A stretch of 28,912 nt of DNA from Porphyromonadaceae bacterium UBA3318 (GTDB lineage Bacteria > Bacteroidota > Bacteroidia > Bacteroidales > Muribaculaceae), in NCBI GenBank assembly GCA_002361235.1, contig DESI01000044.1, forward strand, positions 1 to 28,912. Direction: 5' to 3'. The position numbers and the translations under genes were made by a program. Positions 7,703 through 15,116 of this stretch are shown here, in pieces (the stretch's first letter is position 1; the number at the start of each line of letters is the position of its first letter). Under the pieces are notes generated by a model. It did not search any database, was not told the origin of the DNA, and saw only the letters and a list, made by a program, of their open reading frames with translations.

Positions 7703-9048
7703 ATTCCGGTAGCGGTTTTATTCAATAATTTGCGGGTCTGTATCACGCCGAACCACGATGTGCACAGCATCTGCAGCACCACGGACACTATCATAAGGCC
7801 GTACAGTCCGTACCGGTCGCAGAAATAGCATCCCAAGGGTACGTACGAGACACAGCACACTGTCGAGCAGATGACCTGGAGCCGCAGTTTGCCGAGTCCC
7901 GACAGGAGCTGCGTCCACAGCGAGCCCCACATGTTGAACATCTGGAACAGGTATGCCAGCAATGTGACCATGAGCGGCACCGTGACCATGTCCTTGATCC
8001 AGACCTTGTAAACCATAGGGGATATGATTACCATCGCGAGACCGGCTAAGCCTAACAGCATCAGTGTCTGCATCAGGCGTTTCCTGGCGGATTTCATCCA
8101 GGTGTAGTCGTTGTTGACCCTGGCCTCGGTGAAGGCGCTCCAGAACGGTGTGAGTATGATGGTGAACACCATGGGCAGCACGTTGATATACCGGTAGGCT
8201 ATGTTGTAGACCGTCACTTCCTCCGGGCCGAGATAGTGCGAAATGATCAGGTTGTTGGTCTGGTAAAAGGCGATGGACAGCACCGACAGGAAGAAGAACA
8301 TGATGCCCAGCGACATTATGTCCCTGGCGTAACTGAACTTTACATATTTAGGAGAAGGTCTGTAATCTCTCAGCACGGTGCGGAATGTCCATATATTGGA
8401 TGTGATGAGCACGAAAATGGAAGTGCCGCCCATGGCCATAGCCAGGTAGACGATGTTGCCTTGGGTGAAGTGCGTGATGAGCAGCAACACGATGCACAGC
8501 AACGCCTGTGTCGCGGTGTCGAACGCTGACGCCAGCGCGGGTTTCTGCAATGCGTTCAGGAGAGTCCGGTTCAGGCTCAGTATGAACAGTACGCAGAAAT
8601 TGGTGAGGGCTATAAGCACGGTGTACAGCAGCTCGCGTCCCGACACGTCGCTGACATTCAGTATGCTGTTCCAGTCAATGAAGCACGAGGCCGTCATGTC
8701 CACCGCCCAAACCGACACCACGATGATGGAGATGATGGCGTAGGCAGTGCTTACCAGGCGGCGCGCCCGGACAGGCTCGTTGTTCTCGACAGCTTCGATA
8801 AACTTGTTGCGCAGGCCGTTGCCTATGCCAACGTCGAAGAAGCTGATCCATGCCACCAACGACGAGATTGTGAGCCAGATGCCGTATTCGTAGCTGGACA
8901 CGTAATTGATGGTCAGCGGCACGATCAGGAACGAGCAGATTATGCTGACGCCCCTGAGGGCAAACATGGAGACGATATTCTTCTTTGCCCTTACCGAACG
9001 TCCGCTTCCGCTGTTGATTAATCCGAGTATCTTGTTTGCGAATGACAT
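7690..9048 (-). CDS. Oligosaccharide flippase, Wzx-like
   Basis: This 452-residue integral membrane protein of the polysaccharide-synthesis (MOP) superfamily probably flips a lipid-linked glycan across the inner membrane. About 12 to 14 hydrophobic segments are visible, beginning with MFALRGVSIICSFLIVPLTINYV, followed by the family-typical sequence YEYGIWLTISSLVAWISFFDVGIGNGLRNKF. It is the first gene of the minus-strand glycan operon (flippase, acetyltransferase, aminotransferase, two glycosyltransferases). No polymerase or initiating sugar-phosphate transferase is present, so the cassette may supply a short decoration or protein O-glycan rather than a full capsule. The upstream region (9049-9160) shows no exact minus-strand TAnnTTTG box. 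Confidence 0.88.
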   Translation of the reverse strand: MSFANKILGLINSGSGRSVRAKKNIVSMFALRGVSIICSFLIVPLTINYVSSYEYGIWLTISSLVAWISFFDVGIGNGLRNKFIEAVENNEPVRARRLVSTAYAIISIIVVSVWAVDMTASCFIDWNSILNVSDVSGRELLYTVLIALTNFCVLFILSLNRTLLNALQKPALASAFDTATQALLCIVLLLITHFTQGNIVYLAMAMGGTSIFVLITSNIWTFRTVLRDYRPSPKYVKFSYARDIMSLGIMFFFLSVLSIAFYQTNNLIISHYLGPEEVTVYNIAYRYINVLPMVFTIILTPFWSAFTEARVNNDYTWMKSARKRLMQTLMLLGLAGLAMVIISPMVYKVWIKDMVTVPLMVTLLAYLFQMFNMWGSLWTQLLSGLGKLRLQVICSTVCCVSYVPLGCYFCDRYGLYGLMIVSVVLQMLCTSWFGVIQTRKLLNKTATGIWNR

Positions 9049-9146
9049 CTATAGCAATAACGGCGGTAGGGTGATAAAATTTTACAGTTGCCGGCAGCCG
9101 CATATATAGATGCCGGGATTATAATGTAAATGTGAATGGAATGTGT

Positions 9147-9154
9147 TAAATTTG
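9147..9154 (+). promoter_or_regulatory. -7 box (TAAATTTG) for the four-helix membrane protein
   Basis: Exact match to the Bacteroidetes -7 consensus TAnnTTTG on the plus strand, 9 bases before ATG 9164. No convincing -33 TTTG was seen. It argues against the GTG start at 9143, which would place the box inside the coding region. Confidence 0.5.
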
Positions 9155-9163
9155 CGGATAAAT

Positions 9164-9643
9164 ATGGATGCAAAAGCAAAATTAATAGCAAGGAAGATGA
9201 CGCCTGCGGAAAGATTGAAAGCGTGTGACAAGACACTGGGGATTGTGCTGATTGTGATGTTGGCCTCGGGCATACAGCTGGAAGCGACATCGGGGCGATA
9301 TGCCCGGTCGGTATGGGCGCACATAGCCCTCGGAATAGTGCTGACCGCATTGTCGTTGTGGCATATATACCTTCATTATAAAAGGGGCAACTGGTTCGTC
9401 CGTTTCGCGAAGAACAGGAACCAGTCGACGCGGATACTGTGGTGGGTATTCCTGCTGACTGCCGTAACAGGCGTAATGGCGACAGTGGTATGGCTCGCGG
9501 CACACGAGCATTCGCACATAGGTGCCGTCCACGGTAAGGTCGGTTTCCTGATGGTGATTGTAGGCATTATCCACGCCGCAGGTCACAGGCACCGGCGCAA
9601 GGCCGCACAGCGCAAGGAACCATACGCGCAATCACATCAATAA
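9164..9643 (+). CDS. Four-helix membrane protein, DUF4405-like (possible b-type haem binding)
   Basis: This protein has four predicted membrane helices: TLGIVLIVMLASGIQLEA, WAHIALGIVLTALSLWHIYLHY, ILWWVFLLTAVTGVMATVVW and HGKVGFLMVIVGIIHAAGH. Histidines lie in or at the ends of helices 2, 3 and 4 (AHIAL, WHIYLHYKRGNW, AAHEHSH, VHGKVG, IHAAGHRHRRK), in keeping with a cytochrome b561/DUF4405-like haem-binding bundle. That role is inferred. ATG 9164 (MDAKAKLIARKMTP) is preferred over GTG 9143 because a -7 box overlaps the latter. With that box the leader would be only a few bases, so ATG 9197 (MTPAERLK), preceded by AGGAAG, is a real alternative. The gene converges on the next one, stops 8 bp apart. 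Confidence 0.75.
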   Translation: MDAKAKLIARKMTPAERLKACDKTLGIVLIVMLASGIQLEATSGRYARSVWAHIALGIVLTALSLWHIYLHYKRGNWFVRFAKNRNQSTRILWWVFLLTAVTGVMATVVWLAAHEHSHIGAVHGKVGFLMVIVGIIHAAGHRHRRKAAQRKEPYAQSHQ

Positions 9644-9651
9644 GACGTGTT

Positions 9652-10212
9652 TTATCTGAACAGGTTGCGGGTCCGGACGACGGGGATGCCGAAAGTGCCG
9701 CGGGAGACCTTCATGTCGAGGTGCTGTCCGACGCGGACTTTGTGCACCTTGCCTGTTGTGATCGACGTGGTGACGAGGTGGCCGTTGTCCAGGCGGATGT
9801 CGGCGTAATATGTGCGGTAGGTATCGCCGGTGGGGATGTAACGGCCTTTGCGGACGCGCCGGGTGCGCTGGTGGGTGGTGTAATATTTGCGTTCCACCAC
9901 GGCCGGAACTGTCGTGGCCTTGTCCGCGTCGGCTCCCGCGGAATTGATGCTATAGAATGTGCCGGTGAGGATAGGGGCCGTCAGGATCACCCATGTGGCC
10001 ACGCGCAACGGCAGGTTGCGGAAATTGATTATTCTCCGGAATTTTTGGGAGAACAGCCATGCTACGGGCACAGACAGCACCGCGCACACTGTGGCGACAA
10101 TCCAGGGATTGACCATGGTGGTGGTGCGGCACACCATGAATATTCCGGCACCGATCATTGCGAAAAAAATAAGTAATCCCCGTAAGATGTATATCCAAAC
10201 CTTGCCTTTCAT
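9652..10212 (-). CDS. Hypothetical membrane protein with C-terminal soluble domain
   Basis: This 186-residue protein has three hydrophobic segments (about residues 8-27 IYILRGLLIFFAMIGAGIFM, 36-53 PWIVATVCAVLSVPVAWL, 69-87 RVATWVILTAPILTGTFYS). A basic, Tyr/Thr-rich soluble domain follows (ERKYYTTHQRTRRVRKGRY, then YYADIRLDNGHLVTTSITTGK). The end, VRVGQHLDMKVSRGTFGIPVV, resembles the small beta-barrel of DUF3592-type membrane proteins, but I cannot name a family with certainty. It is transcribed divergently from the ferredoxin and convergently with the four-helix protein, so it is probably monocistronic. Function is unknown. Confidence 0.72.
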   Translation of the reverse strand: MKGKVWIYILRGLLIFFAMIGAGIFMVCRTTTMVNPWIVATVCAVLSVPVAWLFSQKFRRIINFRNLPLRVATWVILTAPILTGTFYSINSAGADADKATTVPAVVERKYYTTHQRTRRVRKGRYIPTGDTYRTYYADIRLDNGHLVTTSITTGKVHKVRVGQHLDMKVSRGTFGIPVVRTRNLFR

Positions 10213-10224
10213 TTTGTGGAACCG

Positions 10225-10243
10225 TATATTTGCCTTATATTTG
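10225..10243 (+). promoter_or_regulatory. Two overlapping-spaced -7 boxes upstream of the ferredoxin
   Basis: Two exact TATATTTG boxes (10225-10232 and 10236-10243) match TAnnTTTG on the plus strand, 11 bp apart. Either would start transcription near 10240-10250, giving a leader of about 65 to 75 bases before ATG 10314. This supports the later start for the ferredoxin gene. Confidence 0.55.
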
Positions 10244-10313
10244 CAATCAGGTGCTGAGTCCGCTTTTTAAAGAACTCAGTCAGACAATAAACGATTTCAC
10301 TATATATAAAATT

Positions 10314-10499
10314 ATGATCAGAGTAGACAAAGAAATATGCCCGCATAATCATGTGTGCCCGCTTATGAAGCTGTGTCCGGTCGACGCCATTACGCAGGAT
10401 GCCGACGGCTATCCGGTGATAGACTACGACCTGTGCATCGAATGCGGGACGTGTGTGGAGAACTGCCCCAAGCAGGCCATGAAGGTATATCCGGACTGA
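10314..10499 (+). CDS. Small 4Fe-4S ferredoxin-type protein
   Basis: A 61-residue soluble protein with two iron-sulfur motifs, likely an electron carrier. The second motif, CIECGTCVENCP, is canonical. The first, CPHNHVCPLMKLCP, has wider spacing (CX5CX5CP) but is repeatedly seen in short Bacteroidales ferredoxin-like proteins that begin MIRVD. The ATG at 10314 is chosen because it gives this compact protein and lies downstream of the -7 boxes at 10225-10243. An upstream in-frame ATG at 10230 would overlap the promoter and add 28 residues without family-like sequence. The gene stands alone and is followed by a bidirectional hairpin at 10513-10550. Its redox partner cannot be identified from the neighbourhood. 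Confidence 0.85.
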   Translation: MIRVDKEICPHNHVCPLMKLCPVDAITQDADGYPVIDYDLCIECGTCVENCPKQAMKVYPD

Positions 10500-10512
10500 G
10501 AACCAGCGAGAC

Positions 10513-10550
10513 AAAAAACAGCGGCGGGGAAGGATCCTGCCGCTGTTCGT
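10513..10550. terminator. Bidirectional terminator between ferredoxin and EamA genes
   Basis: A stem of about 13 bp with one G-U pair (10517-10529 with 10535-10547; core AACAGCGGC and GCCGCTGTT) and a 5-base loop. An A-run (10513-10518) on the left becomes a T-run on the minus strand, making a strong terminator for the EamA gene that stops at 10551. On the plus side TCGTTT follows, a weaker terminator for the ferredoxin. Confidence 0.8.
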
Positions 10551-11438
10551 TTACCGTTTGGTGGCGTAGATCATGAAGGTGACGGCCACGATGGCGATGC
10601 CGATTCCAGCGACGATGCCGGGGGTGAGCGGTTCGCCGAAGGCGATGGCGCCTACGAGGATGGCGGTAATGGGCTCGAACACTTCCAATATCGAGGCTTT
10701 GGTGGCTCCGATATTCCTGGTGGCTACGGCCAGCATGGCGGTGGAGACGATGGTGGGCAGCACGGCCAGCCCTGTCAGGCTGAGTATGGCACGGGCGTTG
10801 TCTAAATGAGCGGTCAGCGAGTTGCCGGACCAGGCCGCTATTCCGAGGAATACGAACGCTCCGACCGTCAGGACGTAAAACGTGAGCAATGTGTCGGAAA
10901 TGCCGGCTATCCTCTTGTTGTGGTTGATTATCACCATGAATATGGCATAAGCCAATGCGGATGCGATGGCAAGCCAGATGCCCCGGGCGTCGATGGCTGC
11001 GCCTTCGTCGCCTCCGGTCATGATGAGCACTCCTGCGAATGTGGCCGCTATGGCCAGCCATACCGGCCATGAGGGAGTCTTGCCTAAAAAGACCATGATT
11101 ATGGCCACAAATACCGGGGCGAGGAACACCAGGGTGGTGGCCAGTCCCGAGGCGACGTATCGGTAGGCCATGAACAGGAACAGGCTGCTTGATGTGTACA
11201 GAATGCCCAGCGCCAGCAGGACGCCGGCCTGTCGTAAATCCACTTTGAAATTCTCGCGGCGCAGCAACAGCCAGCCGCCAAGCAACACCACCGCGATGGC
11301 GTAGCGGAAAAACAATACGGACTGCACGGCCGCGCCGGCCATGAGGAGAGGCATGGCGAACAAGGGGTTGAGACCGTAAGTCACACCCGTAATGATACCC
11401 GCCGGATAACCGATCAGCGCCTGTTTGCTAAGTTTCAT
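10551..11438 (-). CDS. EamA-family (DMT superfamily) transporter
   Basis: This 295-residue membrane protein has ten predicted helices arranged as two five-helix EamA repeats, the usual size for a drug/metabolite-type exporter in the inner membrane. Repeat 1 includes ILYTSSSLFLFMAYRYVASG followed by LATTLVFLAPVFVAIIMVF. Repeat 2 ends with ATRNIGATKASILEVFEPI and TAILVGAIAFGEPLT, the characteristic EamA signature before the final helices. The substrate cannot be predicted. The gene appears monocistronic: it has a strong terminator just after the stop and is divergent from the NUDIX gene across a 125-bp gap without an exact -7 box on either strand. Confidence 0.88.
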   Translation of the reverse strand: MKLSKQALIGYPAGIITGVTYGLNPLFAMPLLMAGAAVQSVLFFRYAIAVVLLGGWLLLRRENFKVDLRQAGVLLALGILYTSSSLFLFMAYRYVASGLATTLVFLAPVFVAIIMVFLGKTPSWPVWLAIAATFAGVLIMTGGDEGAAIDARGIWLAIASALAYAIFMVIINHNKRIAGISDTLLTFYVLTVGAFVFLGIAAWSGNSLTAHLDNARAILSLTGLAVLPTIVSTAMLAVATRNIGATKASILEVFEPITAILVGAIAFGEPLTPGIVAGIGIAIVAVTFMIYATKR

Positions 11439-11563
11439 AGGTTGTCTAAAAGAATTGCTAATTCAACCAACGAACAACCCCGGCAACTTATTTTACGAAA
11501 GCTTGTGGGAATTATTCAATATCGAGGCTGGGAAACCGTTAAAAGCATAACAAATACAAGGAT

Positions 11564-12124
11564 ATGGAAGTAAAGAAGTGGGAGATAGTAAGTTCGGAGT
11601 ATAAGCTGCGGAGTCCGTGGGTGAACGTGAGGCGTGACGTGTGCCGGCTGCCGACGGGCGTGATAAATCCGGAATATTATATCTTCGAATTGCCGACATG
11701 GGTGAACATCATAGCGATAACGCGCGAGGGAAAGTTTGTGATGGTGGAGCAATACCGTCACGGACTGCGTGATGTCTACACCGAGATAGTGGGTGGCGCC
11801 ATGGAGGAAGGGGAGACTTACCTGGAGGCTGCCAGGCGGGAACTGCTTGAGGAATCCGGCTACGGCAACGGAACGTGGCGCGAGTTTATGACCATATCCC
11901 AGAATCCCGGCAATTCCGACAACCTGACCCATGTATTCTTAGCCACCGATGTTGAGAAAATATCGGACCAGCATCTTGACGTCACCGAGGACATCAAGGT
12001 GCGTCTGCTGACCGAACAGGAGGTTTACCGCATCCTCGTCGACGACGAGATGAAGCAGGCCCTGATGGCCGCCCCGCTCTGGAAATACTTCGCCCTGAAG
12101 GCGCAGGGCCGGCTCCCTGAATGA
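11564..12124 (+). CDS. NUDIX hydrolase, ADP-ribose pyrophosphatase-like
   Basis: This 186-residue cytoplasmic enzyme carries a complete NUDIX box (Gx5Ex7REUxEExGU) from G78 to Y100, with GAMEEGE then RRELLEESGY, for metal-dependent cleavage of a nucleoside diphosphate linked to another group. The context VNIIAITREGKFVMVEQYRHG before the box and ISQNPGNSDNLTHVFLATD after it fits ADP-ribose or related sugar-nucleotide pyrophosphatases. The precise substrate is not certain. It is a single gene; the repeat array of the next gene begins 13 bp after its stop. Confidence 0.88.
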   Translation: MEVKKWEIVSSEYKLRSPWVNVRRDVCRLPTGVINPEYYIFELPTWVNIIAITREGKFVMVEQYRHGLRDVYTEIVGGAMEEGETYLEAARRELLEESGYGNGTWREFMTISQNPGNSDNLTHVFLATDVEKISDQHLDVTEDIKVRLLTEQEVYRILVDDEMKQALMAAPLWKYFALKAQGRLPE

Positions 12125-12136
12125 GAATACATCATA

Positions 12137-12254
12137 TTGTCTTGTATGCAGGACAAAAATAGACTCATATTGTCTTGTTAGTAGGACAAAAATAGGCAAT
12201 AGTGTCTTGCATATAAGACAAAATATGCGTAATTTTGTCTTGTAAATAAGACAA
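12137..12254. repeat. Four phased 20-bp palindromes upstream of the AAA ATPase gene
   Basis: Four imperfect palindromes of the form TTGTCTTGY-NNN-ARGACAA lie at 12137-12156, 12170-12189, 12202-12221 and 12235-12254, with starts 33, 32 and 33 bp apart (about three helical turns). The last extends to 10-bp arms (ATTTTGTCTT and AAGACAAAAT). Copies 1 and 2 share the tail AAAATAG. Copy 3 covers the likely -33 position and copy 4 overlaps the -7 box, so they are best read as operators in a row on one DNA face. A role as binding or target sites of the ATPase itself is possible. Confidence 0.8.
12207..12237 (+). promoter_or_regulatory. Promoter of the AAA/DUF4143 ATPase gene
   Basis: The -7 box TAATTTTG (12230-12237) matches TAnnTTTG exactly. 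TTG at 12207-12209 is a plausible -33 core with a 20-base spacer. Transcription would start near 12243, inside the fourth palindrome, about 20 bases before ATG 12263. Confidence 0.6.
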
Positions 12255-12262
12255 AATGAGGT

Positions 12263-13540
12263 ATGATAAAATCTGAAGTGCTTCGTGAGGTGATGCTTGA
12301 AAATCGGGAAGAAGTTATGCGACACCAAGTTATCAAACGTAATGTGTCGCTTGACGGATTCGATCGTCAGGTGTTGGTGGGTGTGCGCCGTGCCGGAAAA
12401 TCCTATCTGTTGTATGGCAGGATTCAGGAACTGATTGCACAGGGCCGTTCCTGGAATGAAATTGTATACCTGAATTTTGAGGATGAGCGTCTTGCCGGTA
12501 TGGAGCTGGCAGACCTGAACATGATTCTGGAAGTCCATGCCAGCTTAAGCGACAAACGGCCGATGCTGTTTCTTGACGAGATTCAGAATGTAGATGGATG
12601 GGAACATTTTGCCAGACGCGTTGCCGATAGCAAATATACCGTGTATATTACCGGAAGTAATGCCAAGATGCTGTCTAATGATGTGGGGGCTGTGCTTGGA
12701 GGAAGGTATCTGACGCGCGAAGTGTTTCCCATGCAGTTCAATGAATTCATTACTATGAATGGGGTAGACCCTTCAGATGAGCTGTTAACGGCCACGACTG
12801 CGGCCCGTGGAGTACTTATGGGACTTTTAGAAGAATATTTTCAGTTCGGAGGCTTCCCGGAATGCGCCACGTTGCCGGTAAAGCGTGATTATCTGATGAG
12901 CTTGTATCAAAAGATATTTTTAGGTGATATAGCCGCACGAAACAACATTGAGAATATTTTCGCCTTAAGGGTTCTTATCCGCAAACTGGCTGAGAGCATC
13001 AAACAGCCGCTGTCATTTACCCGAGCGGCTAATATCGTGGCCTCTACCGGTGCAAAAATAGGTAAAAGCACAGTCATAAACTATCTGTCGTATGCTATTG
13101 AAGCGTATCTGATATTGCCTGTTACCAATATTGCAGACAGTATTGTGGATAAGGTGTCCAATCCCAAATATTATTTTATTGACAACGGCATCGTATCGTT
13201 ATTGGCATTGGACATCCGTACGTCGCTGCTTGAGAATATAGTGGCTCTTAAACTGTTTTCCACTTATGGCACAAAGGAACAGGCTGTGTTTTTCTACAAT
13301 CATGGCGTGGAAGTGGATTTCTATATCCCGCAGACTGAAACGGCCATACAGGTGTGCTATACCATGAATGACGCCGAAGGCGCGTTTGAACGAGAGACAA
13401 GGGCATTGGTGAAACTGCAATCGCGATTGTCTTGCCGCAGGAATATAGTCGTGACCTATGGCGATGAAGGAGTGATTGAGATGGGCGGCATAAAAATAGA
13501 AGTAATACCTATATGGAAATTTTTGCTGAGACCTCTGTAA
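12263..13540 (+). CDS. AAA-family ATPase with DUF4143 C-terminal domain
   Basis: This 425-residue protein belongs to the AAA_14/DUF4143 group, which is abundant in Bacteroidetes and of unknown biological role. Walker A is GVRRAGKS (residues 40-47), Walker B is MLFLDE (101-106), followed by IQNVDGWEHF, the sensor-like YITGSNAKML (128-137) and GGRYLTREVFPMQFNEF. The C-terminal DUF4143 region has a nuclease-like fold pattern (LLENIVALKLF, then GVEVDFYI, then AIQVCYTM). The usual lysine of a PD-(D/E)XK site is not evident, so it may be inactive. The gene is visibly richer in A/T than its neighbours, stands alone and is preceded by four palindromes, consistent with a mobile or accessory gene. Length is normal for the group. 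Confidence 0.9.
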   Translation: MIKSEVLREVMLENREEVMRHQVIKRNVSLDGFDRQVLVGVRRAGKSYLLYGRIQELIAQGRSWNEIVYLNFEDERLAGMELADLNMILEVHASLSDKRPMLFLDEIQNVDGWEHFARRVADSKYTVYITGSNAKMLSNDVGAVLGGRYLTREVFPMQFNEFITMNGVDPSDELLTATTAARGVLMGLLEEYFQFGGFPECATLPVKRDYLMSLYQKIFLGDIAARNNIENIFALRVLIRKLAESIKQPLSFTRAANIVASTGAKIGKSTVINYLSYAIEAYLILPVTNIADSIVDKVSNPKYYFIDNGIVSLLALDIRTSLLENIVALKLFSTYGTKEQAVFFYNHGVEVDFYIPQTETAIQVCYTMNDAEGAFERETRALVKLQSRLSCRRNIVVTYGDEGVIEMGGIKIEVIPIWKFLLRPL

Positions 13541-13563
13541 AAATAGTTGGATTGTCAATAAAT
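13539..13563. repeat. 25-bp direct repeat, copy 1
   Basis: The sequence from AAAAATAGTTGGATT to CAATAAAT matches 16953-16977 at 24 of 25 positions, in the same orientation. It begins inside the stop codon of the AAA ATPase gene. The two copies bracket the broken secreted-protein gene. Confidence 0.65.
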
Positions 13564-13609
13564 GAGATCTGAATAAAAGATGACAGTAGCGTGGGTTTCA
13601 CGCATTGCA

Positions 13610-13648
13610 AATAATAAAGCCGGGGTAGTGAGAATAATAAACCCGGGG
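13610..13648. repeat. Short direct repeat (two 16-bp units)
   Basis: AATAATAAAGCCGGGG (13610-13625) and AATAATAAACCCGGGG (13633-13648) differ at one base and are 23 bp apart. They lie in the 154-bp gap between two convergent genes; the second unit runs into the terminator hairpin. No function is evident. Confidence 0.5.
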
Positions 13649-13672
13649 CTGTGCGAATGAGCACAGCCCCGG
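13643..13672 (-). terminator. Terminator hairpin after the secreted-protein gene
   Basis: A perfect 12-bp stem (CCGGGGCTGTGC and GCACAGCCCCGG) with a 6-base loop, 23 bases past the minus-strand stop at 13695. The tract following on the minus strand is GTTTATTATT, only moderately T-rich. It probably also stops the AAA ATPase transcript coming from the other side. Confidence 0.7.
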
Positions 13673-13694
13673 ATTGTATCATGGATATTCGGGA

Positions 13695-15116
13695 TTATTT
13701 CACGAGGATTCTGCGGGAGCCGTCGGCATCAACCACGATGTAGACACCGGGCACGATGTCACGGGTGGAGACGGGTATGCCCTGCAGGTTATAAACTTTG
13801 GCTTTCTTAAGGTCATCGATGCTTACAGCCTTAATGCCGCTGTGCGTGAGCAAAACCTCTACCTCGTTGCTGACACGCGCTGCGCCGTGATTGTAAACAG
13901 GCACCACGGAGTAACGGAACGTGTAGCTGCCGGGTTCGTCAGAAGTGGCCAGAGGAGTATCCGAGTATGAGGTGCCGGTCACAATCTCATCGGTGATCTG
14001 CTTGCCGTTGCGGAAGACATGATACCCTGTTACGGCGAGATCAAGCGGAATCTCGGGAGCCGCCTCGTAAGTCACGTCGTCAATCAAGAGTGCCAGCGTG
14101 TCATCGCTGTCGTGATGGATGGCGAAATATTTCGCGCCTTCCGGCAATACGGCCTTGAACTCGGTCCAGACCTCAGGCACCTCGCCGCTGGCGGGATAGT
14201 TCTGCACCTCGACTGTCTGTGTGAAGCAGTCGCGGGTATTTCCTGTGACGGAGTAAAGCACCCGGAATGATTCGGGCCATGCCGACATCATGCTTTTGGC
14301 CCAGAACGATATGGTCTGTGCATTGCCCGACAGCTCGGGAGATATAAGCCAGTTGTCGTTCTGTGACTGGGCGCTGGGGGCCATCATGAACGAGTCGCCG
14401 CTGTGGGTCTCGGCATCCGGCTGATACTGCTCGGGAATCTGAGCCAGCTTCGTATTGAACAGCTGGAAGGCCATGGGCTGAGTCTGGAAGGGGTTGTACA
14501 GTTCGCGGAATATGTTGTAGGTCTTCTGTTTGTCGCCGTCGTAGACGGTCCAGCCTCCGGCGCCGGTGATGGACATCGGAGTGTAGTCCTCGCATTCGAA
14601 ATCCTCGGTGACAGTCTTCGGACCGGGCAGATTGTCGAGTGCCGGGGCTGACCATGTCAGGCTGACGGATTCCTTGTCGGTATTGGCTGCAAGGTCGGTG
14701 ACGGTGGGGAATTCATTGAATTTCACTGTCACGGAAGCCGATAGGGAGTTGTTATGCTCCATGGCGTCACCATCATATACGACCTTAGCCGATACTTCGA
14801 CCAGGTCGGTGGCATTAAGGGCTACCGGCAGTTCGGCCGAGACTATTCTTATTTCGTTTGCAGAGATGGCCGACAGCGAGTTTTCGGCAACAGTCTCTCC
14901 GTTGATGTACCAGGCCAGCGTTGCCTCGGCGGCGTCAGCCGTGCCGGTATTCTCCACGCGGACCGTTACGGGCAGTTTCTCACCGGCCTTGACTGATTCG
15001 GGTACGTCCAGTCCGCGCACGGCCAGATCCTTCTCGACAAGATCGTGGATGGAGATATGGTCCAGCGGTACGCTCCACATCTCGGTGTCGGTGTTGTCGG
15101 TGGCTGTAAGGCGCAT
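13695..15116 (-). CDS. C-terminal fragment of the frameshifted secreted protein (CARDB, choice-of-anchor J, sorting domain)
   Basis: This 473-codon frame has no signal peptide and its ATG at 15116 is simply the first in-frame ATG after the frameshift, so it is unlikely to be translated by itself. It begins in the end of a beta domain, followed by a CARDB-like domain (KDLAVRGLDVPESVKAGEKL, about residues 28-130). Next come an Fn3-like strand set and a choice-of-anchor J-like domain (DNWLISPELS, then TEFKAVLPEGAKYFAIHH, then ALLIDDVTYE). Residues from about 428 to the end (AVSIDDLKKAKVYNLQGIPV, then PGVYIVVDADGSRRILVK) look like a type IX secretion type A sorting domain, which normally directs export across the outer membrane and surface attachment. 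Confidence 0.7.
   Translation of the reverse strand: MRLTATDNTDTEMWSVPLDHISIHDLVEKDLAVRGLDVPESVKAGEKLPVTVRVENTGTADAAEATLAWYINGETVAENSLSAISANEIRIVSAELPVALNATDLVEVSAKVVYDGDAMEHNNSLSASVTVKFNEFPTVTDLAANTDKESVSLTWSAPALDNLPGPKTVTEDFECEDYTPMSITGAGGWTVYDGDKQKTYNIFRELYNPFQTQPMAFQLFNTKLAQIPEQYQPDAETHSGDSFMMAPSAQSQNDNWLISPELSGNAQTISFWAKSMMSAWPESFRVLYSVTGNTRDCFTQTVEVQNYPASGEVPEVWTEFKAVLPEGAKYFAIHHDSDDTLALLIDDVTYEAAPEIPLDLAVTGYHVFRNGKQITDEIVTGTSYSDTPLATSDEPGSYTFRYSVVPVYNHGAARVSNEVEVLLTHSGIKAVSIDDLKKAKVYNLQGIPVSTRDIVPGVYIVVDADGSRRILVK

Noticed and set aside
10230..10313. Extended N-terminus of the ferredoxin from ATG 10230
   Set aside because: This start lies within the pair of -7 boxes, upstream of the probable transcription start.
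12137..12254. A short CRISPR array
   Set aside because: The period of 32-33 bp would leave 12-13 base spacers, the repeats are imperfect palindromes and there are no cas genes. Operators fit better because two units overlap the promoter.
11939..12538. A 199-codon minus-strand frame with repeated peptide FVLLTRQYES / FVLHTRQYDV
   Set aside because: The repeated peptides only reflect translation of the tandem palindromes, and the frame runs antisense to the NUDIX and ATPase genes.
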